Program-made: the position numbers and the translations under genes
Origin: Mesorhizobium sp.
Lineage (GTDB): Bacteria > Pseudomonadota > Alphaproteobacteria > Rhizobiales > Rhizobiaceae
Assembly: GCA_019635735.1 (NCBI GenBank)
Contig: JAHBYX010000001.1
Span: 806,001-870,000, forward strand
DNA length: 64,000 bases
Direction: 5' to 3'
The notes under the pieces: model-generated
What the model saw: only the letters and a program-made list of their open reading frames with translations
Databases searched by the model: none
What the model was told of the DNA's origin: nothing
In this document: positions 45,265 through 52,179 of the stretch, piece by piece
Numbering within the stretch: the first letter of the stretch is position 1
Layout: each line of letters begins with the position of its first letter

Positions 45265-45560
45265 ATCCGATCGGGTTCCCTAACTACTGGCGTCCGGACT
45301 AGTGAGCCTGACAAAGATACCGGGTCAAGCACCCTACCCTGCCGTCCTCGCAACCGCGGACGTCGGGCAGGCGACGGCCACTTTGCGAAATCAACAGCTT
45401 TCCTTCGCACTGCGGGGGACATATTCTCCGGATCAAATATGGTTCCCGATTGCGGGAGTGGGGAAGGGCCGTGTTATATTTGTTTTTGCGGACGTCGGCA
45501 GTCATTTCGCTTTCGCTGGGTTACGTGGCGACGTTTGAATTCACCTGATTGGTCAAGGCA

Positions 45561-47069
45561 ATGCCGGCAATAGACATGGACGGCCTGAGCGGGCGACTGC
45601 TTCAGATGATATTGTCCCGCCGGTTCGAAGGCCGGGCAGGATATCTGCTCGCAGCAGTGCTCGTTGCGATAGTTTTCGGCGTGCAGCTCGTCCTGCAGAC
45701 TTTGTTCGTAGGCCAGACGGTATTCAGCCTGTTCGTTCCCGCCATTCTCGCGGCATCAATAGCTGGCGGCATAGGACCAGGCCTGCTGGCAGTCGCGCTT
45801 TCGTTCGCGGGTGCCCTCTATCTCGGCTGGAATGGCAGCGGAAGCTGGCCGCAAGCCGTCATCTTCGCCATCGTGGGAGTGGCGATCGCGTGGATAGGGG
45901 AGATGGTCCGACACGCCCGCCGCGCGATGGACAAGACGGAGCGGACGCTCCGGGCGCGCGAGGCACATCTCCGATCGATCCTCGACACGGTTCCCGACGC
46001 CACGGTCGTCATCGACAGCAAGGGCATCATCTCCTCATTCAGCGCCGCCGCCGTTCGTCAGTTCGGCTATTCGGAGATGGAGGCGATCGGCAGGAACGTG
46101 CACATGCTGATGCCGGAGCCTTATCATCACGAGCATGACGGCTATCTCAACCGCTATCTGTCGACAGGGGAGAAGCGGATCATCGGCATCGATCGCGTCG
46201 TTGTTGGGCGGCGCAAGGACGGGTCTACTTTCCCGATGAAGCTCACGGTGGGCGAGATGAAATCACCCGACGGGACGTTCTTCACCGGCTTCATCCGCGA
46301 CCTGACCGAGCGCGAGCAATCGGAGGCGCGGCTTCAGGAAGTCCAGGGGGAGCTGGCGCGGCTGGCACGCCTCAACGAGCTCGGGGAAATGGCCTCGACC
46401 CTCGCGCACGAGCTCAACCAGCCACTCGCCGCGATCGCCAACTACGCGCAGGGCTGCGTCCGGTTCCTCAAGGATCTGGACGACGGAGTGGCCGGGCGAA
46501 TCAGGGAGGCGCTCGAGGAGACCGCCAAGCAATCGCTGCGCGCCGGGGGCATCATCCGCCATTTGCGCGAATTCGTCACCCATGGCGCCACCGACAAGAC
46601 GCCGGAGGATATTCGCGGGCTGATCGAGGAAGCCGGCGCGCTGGCGCTGGTCGGCTCCCGCGAAATGGGGGTTCGCTCGGTATTCGAATTCGCTGCCGGC
46701 GACAGTCTCGCCCTTGTCGACCGTGTGCAGATCCAGCAGGTGCTGATGAACCTGATGCGCAATGCGATGGAGGCGATGCGCCACAGCGAACGTCGCGAAC
46801 TCATCGTCCGCACGTCACTCGACGGGGATGGATATATTTCTGTCGAAGTGGCCGACACCGGTCCGGGGATTTCGGACGAGATCGCGGACCGACTGTTCCA
46901 GCCCTTCGTCACGAGCAAGGCGAGCGGCATGGGAATAGGCCTGTCGATCTCCAGGCGGATCGTGGAATCGCATGGCGGCGAGATTTCCGTGAGCCGGAAC
47001 GAAAATGGCGGCGCCACCTTCCGATTCACGCTGCCAACAGCCGGGGAAGATCAGGATCATGCAGTCTGA
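45561..47069 (+). CDS. fixL: Oxygen-sensing haem-PAS histidine kinase FixL
   Basis: FixL autophosphorylates when its PAS haem is free of oxygen and passes phosphate to FixJ. I used the ATG at 45561 (502 residues); a TTG at 45549 is also in frame and neither site has a strong ribosome-binding site. Residues about 27-115 form four membrane helices ([51 protein letters not shown]). The haem PAS domain (about 137-250) contains the family string [17 protein letters not shown], with the axial His about 192, and [21 protein letters not shown], with the oxygen-linked Arg about 212. The kinase H-box is [14 protein letters not shown] (His about 283), followed by N, G1 and G2 boxes ([31 protein letters not shown]). 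Confidence 0.93.
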   Translation: MPAIDMDGLSGRLLQMILSRRFEGRAGYLLAAVLVAIVFGVQLVLQTLFVGQTVFSLFVPAILAASIAGGIGPGLLAVALSFAGALYLGWNGSGSWPQAVIFAIVGVAIAWIGEMVRHARRAMDKTERTLRAREAHLRSILDTVPDATVVIDSKGIISSFSAAAVRQFGYSEMEAIGRNVHMLMPEPYHHEHDGYLNRYLSTGEKRIIGIDRVVVGRRKDGSTFPMKLTVGEMKSPDGTFFTGFIRDLTEREQSEARLQEVQGELARLARLNELGEMASTLAHELNQPLAAIANYAQGCVRFLKDLDDGVAGRIREALEETAKQSLRAGGIIRHLREFVTHGATDKTPEDIRGLIEEAGALALVGSREMGVRSVFEFAAGDSLALVDRVQIQQVLMNLMRNAMEAMRHSERRELIVRTSLDGDGYISVEVADTGPGISDEIADRLFQPFVTSKASGMGIGLSISRRIVESHGGEISVSRNENGGATFRFTLPTAGEDQDHAV

Positions 47070-47685
47070 CGATTACGTCGTTCATGTCGTCGACGACGAA
47101 GAGCCGGTTCGCAAGTCGCTGGCCTTTCTGCTGACCATGTCCGGCTTCGCCGTGCGAATGCACGAATCGGCCACGTCGTTTCTCGAAGTCGCGCCGGGGA
47201 TCGGCAGGGCCTGCCTCGTGACCGACCTCCGGATGCCGGACATGTCGGGGGTCGACCTCCTCAACCATCTGAAGGATGCCCAGGCGCTGGTGCCGGCGAT
47301 CGTCATCACCGGTCATGGCGACGTGCCGATGGCGGTGGCGGCGATGAAGGCCGGCGCGGTCGACTTCATCGAGAAACCGTTCTCGGACGAGGTCCTGATC
47401 GACGCGATCCGCAAAGCGGCGAAGCTGCTCGACAGAGACACCAGCGACGACCTCGACGCCGCGACGCTCCAGTCGCGGCTCGACTCGCTGTCGGAACGGG
47501 AGCGGCACGTACTGGCGGCCGTCGTCGCCGGATTGCCCAACAAGACCATAGCCTACGACCTCGACATCAGCCCGCGAACGATCGAGGTCCACCGTTCCAA
47601 CGTCATGGCCAAGATGCAGGCGCGAAGCCTGCCGGAATTGGTGCGCATGGCGATCGCGATGAACCTCCAAGGCCGCAAGCGCTAG
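47059..47685 (+). CDS. fixJ: Two-component response regulator FixJ
   Basis: FixJ is the phosphate acceptor of FixL and an activator of fixK. The ATG at 47059 overlaps the end of fixL by 11 bases and gives 208 residues. The receiver domain has [13 protein letters not shown] (acidic pair), the phosphate-accepting Asp in [12 protein letters not shown] (D56), the Thr in [12 protein letters not shown] and Lys in IEKPFSD. The C-terminal LuxR-type helix-turn-helix is [43 protein letters not shown]. The [13 protein letters not shown] recognition helix is normal for FixJ. Confidence 0.95.
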   Translation: MQSDDYVVHVVDDEEPVRKSLAFLLTMSGFAVRMHESATSFLEVAPGIGRACLVTDLRMPDMSGVDLLNHLKDAQALVPAIVITGHGDVPMAVAAMKAGAVDFIEKPFSDEVLIDAIRKAAKLLDRDTSDDLDAATLQSRLDSLSERERHVLAAVVAGLPNKTIAYDLDISPRTIEVHRSNVMAKMQARSLPELVRMAIAMNLQGRKR

Positions 47686-47858
47686 CCTTGAGGACTCGCA
47701 CTGACGCATTCCCGGACCTTGCCGCCGTGGCGCAGTTACGCCCTGCCCAAACGGAAGCCGGCTTCGCTTTGATTTGCCGCAATGCGTCCCGGCTCGATAT
47801 GTGACAGGTGCCGAGGGTCAGTGAGCCTCCCACTCAATCGGGGGGTGGAGACCCAACC

Positions 47859-48209
47859 TTGACCACGCCAGGGATCGTACTCGTAGCGGCGCCCGACGGA
47901 GCCTTCCGACGTTCCCTCCAGTTTGCGCTGGAGAGCGCGGGCTTCGCCACGGACGGATCGCCCCGTGCGACCGGCGCCTTCGCTTCGAAGGCCGCCGGGC
48001 AGTCGATCTGCGCGGTGATCGACGACCGTGCGATCGACGACTGGAGACGCGCACGGGAGCAATTCAGCCGGTTCGGCAAACCCGTCGTGCTGGTCACCGA
48101 TCTGATCGACGGGCGGGCCGCCCTTCCCAACGTGACTGTCGTGATCAAGCCGTTCCTTGGCGAACCGCTGATCGAAGCCGTCACCAACGCCATCGCGGGC
48201 ATTCATTAG
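47859..48209 (+). CDS. Degenerate response-regulator receiver protein
   Basis: The TTG at 47859 follows GGTGGAG by 8 bases and gives 116 residues (L/MTTPGIVLVAAPDGAFRRSLQFALESAGFATDG). It is a lone receiver-like fold between fixJ and fixK. The usual acidic pair is replaced by AAP in LVAAPDG. An Asp-Asp pair occurs at the beta-3 position (AVIDDRAIDDW), the beta-4 Thr is present (VVLVTDLID) and the Lys is kept (VVIKPFLG). It therefore may not be phosphorylated normally. Similar small receivers beside fixJ occur in some rhizobia, but no function is settled. The start codon is uncertain. Confidence 0.65.
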   Translation: MTTPGIVLVAAPDGAFRRSLQFALESAGFATDGSPRATGAFASKAAGQSICAVIDDRAIDDWRRAREQFSRFGKPVVLVTDLIDGRAALPNVTVVIKPFLGEPLIEAVTNAIAGIH

Positions 48210-48215
48210 CGCTGG

Positions 48216-48234
48216 GTACGTAGTTCCCCTTACG
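48216..48234 (+). promoter_or_regulatory. FixJ binding site in the fixK promoter
   Basis: GTACGTAGTTCCCCTTACG contains GTACGTAG, an exact match to the published FixJ core GTAMGTAG. The following TTCCCCTTA resembles the TAAGTAATTTCCCTTA site of the Sinorhizobium fixK promoter. It is centred about 77 bases before the fixK ATG. A second palindrome, ACCGAATTTCGGT (48241-48253), lies between it and the gene and may be a further control point or part of the core promoter. Confidence 0.75.
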
Positions 48235-48301
48235 GACATAACCGAATTTCGGTACGGCCCGATATGGGCGATTGGTTTCCCATCAGACAAGGGAGACAGA
48301 C

Positions 48302-48955
48302 ATGGCCAACCTTCACGCCCCCCAGATCGCGCTGCCGGTTCATCCCGGCCTGATCGCCCGCAGCGGCGAGTTTGCTCAGGGGAGACCGGTCGCCCAGCCT
48401 CCCGTGTTCTTCTCCGCCGGCAGCGAAGTCTACGCTCAGGGCGAAAGGTGCAAAGGGCTCTACAGGATCGAGTTCGGCGCAGTGCGGGTCTATCGTCTCC
48501 TGTCCGACGGCCGCCGCCAGATATCTGCGTTCCACCTCGCCGGCGAAACCTTCGGGTTCGAGGCGGACAACGTCCACCATTTCTTCGCCGAGGCGATCTG
48601 CGCCACCGGCATCCACATCATCCATGCATCGCCCACGAACGGCATGTCCGGCGAACTGCTTCCGCTGGCGCTGAAAAGCCTCGTCAGGGCACAGGAACAT
48701 CTCCTCGTTCTCGGGCGGCAAAACGCCATCGAGCGCATCGCCGCTTTCCTTTCCGATATGGCCGAGCGCCAGGGCGGACTGAAGCAGGTCGATCTGCCCA
48801 TGTCGCGCGCCGACATCGGCGACTATCTCGGCCTGACGATCGAGACAGTTTCGCGGGTGTTCTCCCGGCTGAAGCAGAAGGGCGTGATCAGGCTGCCCAG
48901 CCTGCGCTGCGTCGAAATCGCCAAGTGGCAGGTGCTGCAGGATCTGGCGGCGTGA
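48302..48955 (+). CDS. fixK: Crp/Fnr family transcriptional activator FixK
   Basis: FixK activates low-oxygen genes through TTGAT-N4-ATCAA sites. The ATG at 48302 has AAGGGAGA upstream and gives 217 residues. An effector beta-roll (EFGAVRVYRLLSDGRRQISAFHLAGETFGFEADN) is followed by LGRQNAIERIAAFLSDMAER, a typical FixK/FnrN dimer helix. The helix-turn-helix is MSRADIGDYLGLTIETVSRVFSRLKQKGVI with E181, S184 and R185, the residues that read the FNR-type box. There is no N-terminal four-cysteine cluster, so it does not sense oxygen directly and depends on FixLJ. Confidence 0.94.
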   Translation: MANLHAPQIALPVHPGLIARSGEFAQGRPVAQPPVFFSAGSEVYAQGERCKGLYRIEFGAVRVYRLLSDGRRQISAFHLAGETFGFEADNVHHFFAEAICATGIHIIHASPTNGMSGELLPLALKSLVRAQEHLLVLGRQNAIERIAAFLSDMAERQGGLKQVDLPMSRADIGDYLGLTIETVSRVFSRLKQKGVIRLPSLRCVEIAKWQVLQDLAA

Positions 48956-49055
48956 CGTCGCCCATCGGCAGGGAACGCCTGGCGGGCTTTCGCCCACTCG
49001 CAGGAATGGCCGCCAAAGGATTGTCCGGACGCCACGTCCGGGCAAACCGGCAAAT

Positions 49056-49069
49056 TTGACGCAAATCAA
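49056..49069. promoter_or_regulatory. FixK/FNR box 1
   Basis: TTGACGCAAATCAA fits TTGAY-N4-RTCAA exactly. Its centre is about 67 bases before the ATG at 49130, a usable position for activation of the small downstream gene (start of transcription expected near 49104). Confidence 0.8.
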
Positions 49070-49129
49070 ATCTTTCGACCGTGGACAGACTATACGGTCG
49101 GCAAATCAGCAACTTATGCGTTCCCCGAG

Positions 49130-49345
49130 ATGGCCGACATCATTGCGAGACTAGTCAGGGACTGCAATGCGGAACGCGCTAAGCGCACGGATTTCCCGAC
49201 AATCTGGACGACGATCCTGAAGCCACATCCCTATGTCGCGGGACTTCCGGTACAGGAGAGCGGCGCGTCCGGCCCCAGGCTCAAGATTCCGCTGTTGACC
49301 GGCCGGTTTCTCGTCTTCGACGGATCGAGCTTCTCTCTCGCCTGA
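49130..49345 (+). CDS. 71-residue hypothetical protein with an upstream FixK box
   Basis: The product begins MADIIARLVRDCNAERAKRTDFPTIW and is small and soluble, with two short helical stretches and a beta-rich ending (LKIPLLTGRFLVFDGSSFSLA). I recognise no domain. An exact FixK box lies 61-74 bases upstream, so it is a likely member of the low-oxygen regulon. Its ribosome-binding site is weak. Similar orphan genes accompany fixK in some rhizobia (from memory, not proven). Function unknown; a small regulator or chaperone partner is possible. Confidence 0.6.
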   Translation: MADIIARLVRDCNAERAKRTDFPTIWTTILKPHPYVAGLPVQESGASGPRLKIPLLTGRFLVFDGSSFSLA

Positions 49346-49401
49346 TATCCGCGGGTGGCGAAAGCCCTGACGCCATCACCACCGACGAAAATCGGCGATG
49401 A

Positions 49402-49415
49402 TTGATCTTCGTCAA
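49402..49415. promoter_or_regulatory. FixK/FNR box 2
   Basis: TTGATCTTCGTCAA fits TTGAY-N4-RTCAA exactly. It lies 225 bases before the hsp20 ATG, so a FixK-driven transcript would have a leader of about 190 bases, long enough to hold the hairpins described at 49580-49636. Confidence 0.75.
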
Positions 49416-49579
49416 CGATATCGCCGCCGTTCTGCGCTGTTCTTCATGTGCATGCTGCTTCGCGCTACGTGGAAACGACGACCATCGAACGAGTGAGACG
49501 ATCGTAGGAGTATCCGGCGGAAGACGCTGCGCAGCAGCCGGGCGTGGCCCAGGTTCCGGTGTTCGCGGCTTAGATCTGC

Positions 49580-49636
49580 GGGCGAAAAATCGGAAAGCAC
49601 GGCGCCCGAAGCTCTTCAACGTTGCCAAGGAGGTTC
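49580..49636 (+). promoter_or_regulatory. Candidate ROSE-like RNA thermometer before hsp20
   Basis: The last hairpin pairs GAA (49608-49610) with TTC (49634-49636) and CTCTT (49612-49616) with AAGGAG (49627-49632) with one bulged G, covering the Shine-Dalgarno AAGGAGG. A second stem, GGGCG (49580-49584) with CGCCC (49603-49607), lies just upstream. A bulged G opposite the masked ribosome-binding site is typical of ROSE elements, which control small heat-shock genes in rhizobia. This fold was worked out by eye. Confidence 0.5.
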
Positions 49637-49639
49637 GTC

Positions 49640-50176
49640 ATGGCCGAATCCACGAAGAAAGTGCCCGTCAAGTCCGAGAAATCCACCGTCCCCGCGCCGT
49701 CCGAAGGTTGGGCGCCGTTCGAGAGCCTGCGGAAGGAGATCGACCGTCTCTTCGACGATTTTCATCCGTTCCGTTCGCGCCTTCCGTCCACGCGGTCGAT
49801 ATTCGACCTCGAGATGCCGCGCTTCTCCGGCACAAGCTGGCCCGTCGCGCCGGCCATCGACCTTGCCGAGAGGGAGAAGGAATTCGAGATAACCGCCGAG
49901 CTGCCCGGCATGGACGAGAAGGATGTGGAGGTAAAGGTCTCCAACAACACGCTGACGATCAAGGGCGAGAAGACGGAAGCGAAGGAGGAGAAGGAAAAGG
50001 ACTACCATCTGTCCGAACGCCGCTACGGCGCTTTCCAGCGCTCCTTCACGCTTCCAGACGGCGTCGACGCGGACAAGATCGAGGCGAGCTTCGGCAAGGG
50101 CGTCCTGACGGTGAAGTTGCCGAAGACGGCCGAAGCGCAGAAGGCCGTGAAGACGATCGCCGTCAAGTCCGCTTGA
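49640..50176 (+). CDS. Small heat-shock protein, Hsp20 family
   Basis: Hsp20 proteins hold unfolding proteins as ATP-independent chaperones. The ATG at 49640 has AAGGAGG 7 bases upstream and gives 178 residues. The alpha-crystallin domain (about 75-165) shows PAIDLAEREKEFEITAELPGMDEKDVEVKVSNNTLTIKGEK and the ending RRYGAFQRSFTLPDGVDADKIEASFGKGVLTVKLPK with the GVLTVKLPK motif. The first ~70 residues are charged and disordered, with KSEKSTVPAP. It heads a likely operon with the DUF2267 and phosphoribosyltransferase genes, behind an exact FixK box. Confidence 0.94.
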   Translation: MAESTKKVPVKSEKSTVPAPSEGWAPFESLRKEIDRLFDDFHPFRSRLPSTRSIFDLEMPRFSGTSWPVAPAIDLAEREKEFEITAELPGMDEKDVEVKVSNNTLTIKGEKTEAKEEKEKDYHLSERRYGAFQRSFTLPDGVDADKIEASFGKGVLTVKLPKTAEAQKAVKTIAVKSA

Positions 50177-50191
50177 GACTAGACCAACCTG

Positions 50192-50214
50192 CCGGCGCGG
50201 CGCGGCCGCGCCGG
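50192..50214. other. Intercistronic hairpin after hsp20
   Basis: CCGGCGCGG (50192-50200), loop CGCGG, CCGCGCCGG (50206-50214): nine GC pairs with no T run. It lies between the hsp20 stop and the ribosome-binding site AGGAGG of the next gene. It could weaken read-through or protect the upstream part of the message, so that Hsp20 is made in excess. Confidence 0.55.
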
Positions 50215-50232
50215 TCGTCAGGAGGAACCGTC

Positions 50233-50661
50233 ATGGCCCACACAGGGGCGACCAATTTCTCGCAGGCCGCGCAGCAGGCGCAGCAATGGGTGAACGAACT
50301 CGCCGGCGATCTCGGCTGGGAAGAGCGCCGAGCCTACCGGCTGTTACGCGGCGTGCTTCATGCCTTGCGCGACTCGCTGACGCCGGAGGAGATGTCAGAC
50401 TTGTCGTCGCAGCTTCCCGTTCTCGTGCGGGGCATCTATTTCGAGGGCTGGCAGCCGCTCCAGGCGCTCGTCCGGGACCGCAGGAAAGAGGAGTTCGTCG
50501 CGCGCATCGAGAAGGACTTCACCGACGATCCGCTCGATGACCCGGACGCCGCCATCGCCGGGGTTTTCAGGCTGCTCGACCGGCATATTTCGCAAGGCGA
50601 GATCGTGCAGGTGCGACAGTCCATGCGGAAATCCCTGCGGCAATTGTGGCCGGTGCATTGA
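50233..50661 (+). CDS. DUF2267 domain protein
   Basis: The ATG at 50233 has AGGAGG upstream and gives 142 residues. The family pattern is AQQWVNELAGDLGWEERRAYRLLRGVLHALRDSLTPEEMSDLSSQLPVLVRGIYFEGW (about 16-73), an all-helical domain. The second half (RRKEEFVARIEKDFTDDPLDDPDAAIAGVFRLLDRHI) repeats the same helical character. DUF2267 proteins often lie beside Hsp20 and phosphoribosyltransferase genes in stress-response clusters, as here, but their function is unknown. The stop overlaps the next start (TGATG). Confidence 0.87.
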   Translation: MAHTGATNFSQAAQQAQQWVNELAGDLGWEERRAYRLLRGVLHALRDSLTPEEMSDLSSQLPVLVRGIYFEGWQPLQALVRDRRKEEFVARIEKDFTDDPLDDPDAAIAGVFRLLDRHISQGEIVQVRQSMRKSLRQLWPVH

Positions 50662-51353
50662 TGTTCCGCGACCGCGCGGAGGCAGGCCGGCTGCTGGCCG
50701 CGAGACTGGCTGAACTCGAAATTCGCGATCCCGTCGTGCTGGCGCTGCCGCGTGGCGGCGTTCCCGTCGCGGCCGAGGTGGCGAAGATGTTGAACGCGCC
50801 GCTCGACCTGGTGATCGTGCGAAAGGTCGGCGCACCTGGAAATCCCGAACTCGCGGTCGCGGCGATCGTCGACGGCAATCCGCCTGACGTCGTCTTGGAC
50901 CGCGAGATGGTGGAAGCCTACGGGTTGCAGGAAGAGGAACTTGCCGACCTGATCCGGCGGGAGCGGCCCGAGCTCGAGCGCCGGCGCGTGGTCTTTCGGG
51001 GCGCCAGAGCGCCCCTGTCGATCAACGGCAAGACCGCAATCCTCGTCGACGACGGCGCTGCGACCGGCACGACGATCAAGGTCGCGGTCAGGGCTCTGAA
51101 GCGGCGCTCTCCGCGGCAGATCGTGATCGCCCTGCCGGCGGCTCCCCCTGATGCAGTGGCGGAGCTTTCAACTGAAGCCGACCACGTCGTTTGCCTGCAG
51201 CAGCCCTCGCACTTCCGGGCGCTTGGCTACCACTATGTCAACTTCCCGAAGCTCTCAGACGACGAGGTCACCGCGGCCATTGAAGAGGCAGGGCGCCGTG
51301 TTCGGGAAGATAAGCCTTCCCGGAGCGTCAAGCGGCCCGTTCCAAAGCCGTAA
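50661..51353 (+). CDS. Phosphoribosyltransferase-fold protein
   Basis: The ATG at 50661 overlaps the DUF2267 stop by one base, so they are coupled. The 230-residue protein has a type I phosphoribosyltransferase fold. VLALPRGGVPVAAEVAKMLNAPLDLVIVRKVGAPGNPELAVAAI (about 27-70) is the N-terminal half, and AILVDDGAATGTTIKVAV (about 126-143) is the PRPP-binding loop with the acidic pair D130-D131. The hood region that selects the base is not typical of any known enzyme. Such proteins are common in stress clusters with Hsp20, and their substrate is unknown. Confidence 0.85.
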   Translation: MFRDRAEAGRLLAARLAELEIRDPVVLALPRGGVPVAAEVAKMLNAPLDLVIVRKVGAPGNPELAVAAIVDGNPPDVVLDREMVEAYGLQEEELADLIRRERPELERRRVVFRGARAPLSINGKTAILVDDGAATGTTIKVAVRALKRRSPRQIVIALPAAPPDAVAELSTEADHVVCLQQPSHFRALGYHYVNFPKLSDDEVTAAIEEAGRRVREDKPSRSVKRPVPKP

Positions 51354-51397
51354 CGGCAGTATCGTTCGCAGACCGTCCCGACAGTGCGGATCTCGGC

Positions 51398-51411
51398 TTG
51401 ACCCGCGTCAA
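51398..51411. promoter_or_regulatory. FixK/FNR box 3
   Basis: TTGACCCGCGTCAA, in fact CTTGACCCGCGTCAAG as a 16-base palindrome, fits TTGAY-N4-RTCAA. It lies 57 bases before the ATG of the ABC ATPase gene, a good distance for an activator (start of transcription expected near 51446). Confidence 0.82.
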
Positions 51412-51467
51412 GGTCCGCTGCGCTATTGTCTCCTAGGTATTCGCGTCTTCAACCGTGGACCGGATCG

Positions 51468-52175
51468 ATGGCCTCACCGATCTTCTCGTGCAAGGACGTG
51501 GCGAAAGTCTACCGCTCCGGCGAGGTGGAGGTGCATGCGCTGCGTGGCGTGGATCTCGATCTGTACAAGGGCGAGATGGCAGTACTCCTCGGCCCGTCGG
51601 GAAGCGGCAAGTCGACCCTGCTCAACATCATCGGCGGGCTCGACCAGGCGAGCTCCGGCACGGTGCATTTCCGCGAGCAGGAGCTGACCGCCTGCTCTGA
51701 ACGGCAGCTGACCAGATACCGGCGCGACCATGTCGGCTTCGTCTTCCAGTTCTACAATCTGATCCCGAGCCTGACCGCCTGGGAGAACGTCGCGCTGGTC
51801 ACTGAGATTTCGAAGAACCCGATGACGCCGGACGAAGCCCTGGAGATGGTGGGACTGAAGGACAGGACAGCGCATTTTCCCGCCCAGCTGTCCGGCGGCG
51901 AGCAGCAGCGCGTGGCGATCGCGCGGGCCATTGCCAAGCGCCCCGAAGTGCTTTTGTGCGACGAACCGACAGGTGCGCTGGATTCGAAAACGGGCATCAT
52001 CGTGCTGGAGGCGTTGTCGCGCATCAACGAGGAACTGAACACGACGATGGCGATCATCACCCACAACGCCGGCATCCGGCAGATAGCGCATCGCGTCTTC
52101 TCGTTCCGGGACGGCCGAATCGTCGAGGCGCAGGTCAACGAGACCCGGAGCAAGCCGGCGGAGGTGACCTGGTAG
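51468..52175 (+). CDS. ABC transporter ATP-binding protein (LolD/YbbA type)
   Basis: The ATG at 51468 gives 235 residues. The nucleotide-binding motifs are GPSGSGKST (Walker A, 42-50), [16 protein letters not shown] (signature) and [11 protein letters not shown] (Walker B). [22 protein letters not shown] is the Q-loop region typical of the LolD/MacB/YbbA class. These ATPases drive mechanotransmission permeases rather than classical substrate pumps. It forms an operon with the permease 4 bases later and the HlyD-type gene, behind an exact FixK box. Confidence 0.92.
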   Translation: MASPIFSCKDVAKVYRSGEVEVHALRGVDLDLYKGEMAVLLGPSGSGKSTLLNIIGGLDQASSGTVHFREQELTACSERQLTRYRRDHVGFVFQFYNLIPSLTAWENVALVTEISKNPMTPDEALEMVGLKDRTAHFPAQLSGGEQQRVAIARAIAKRPEVLLCDEPTGALDSKTGIIVLEALSRINEELNTTMAIITHNAGIRQIAHRVFSFRDGRIVEAQVNETRSKPAEVTW

Positions 52176-52179
52176 CGCC

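Noticed and set aside
45302..45538. A 78-codon plus-strand frame before fixL
   Set aside because: The GTG has no ribosome-binding site, the product has no recognisable features, and codon use does not look like the neighbouring genes.
47769..47782. TTGATTTGCCGCAA as a possible fifth FixK box, before the receiver gene
   Set aside because: The right half has two mismatches to RTCAA, so it is too weak to claim beside four exact sites.
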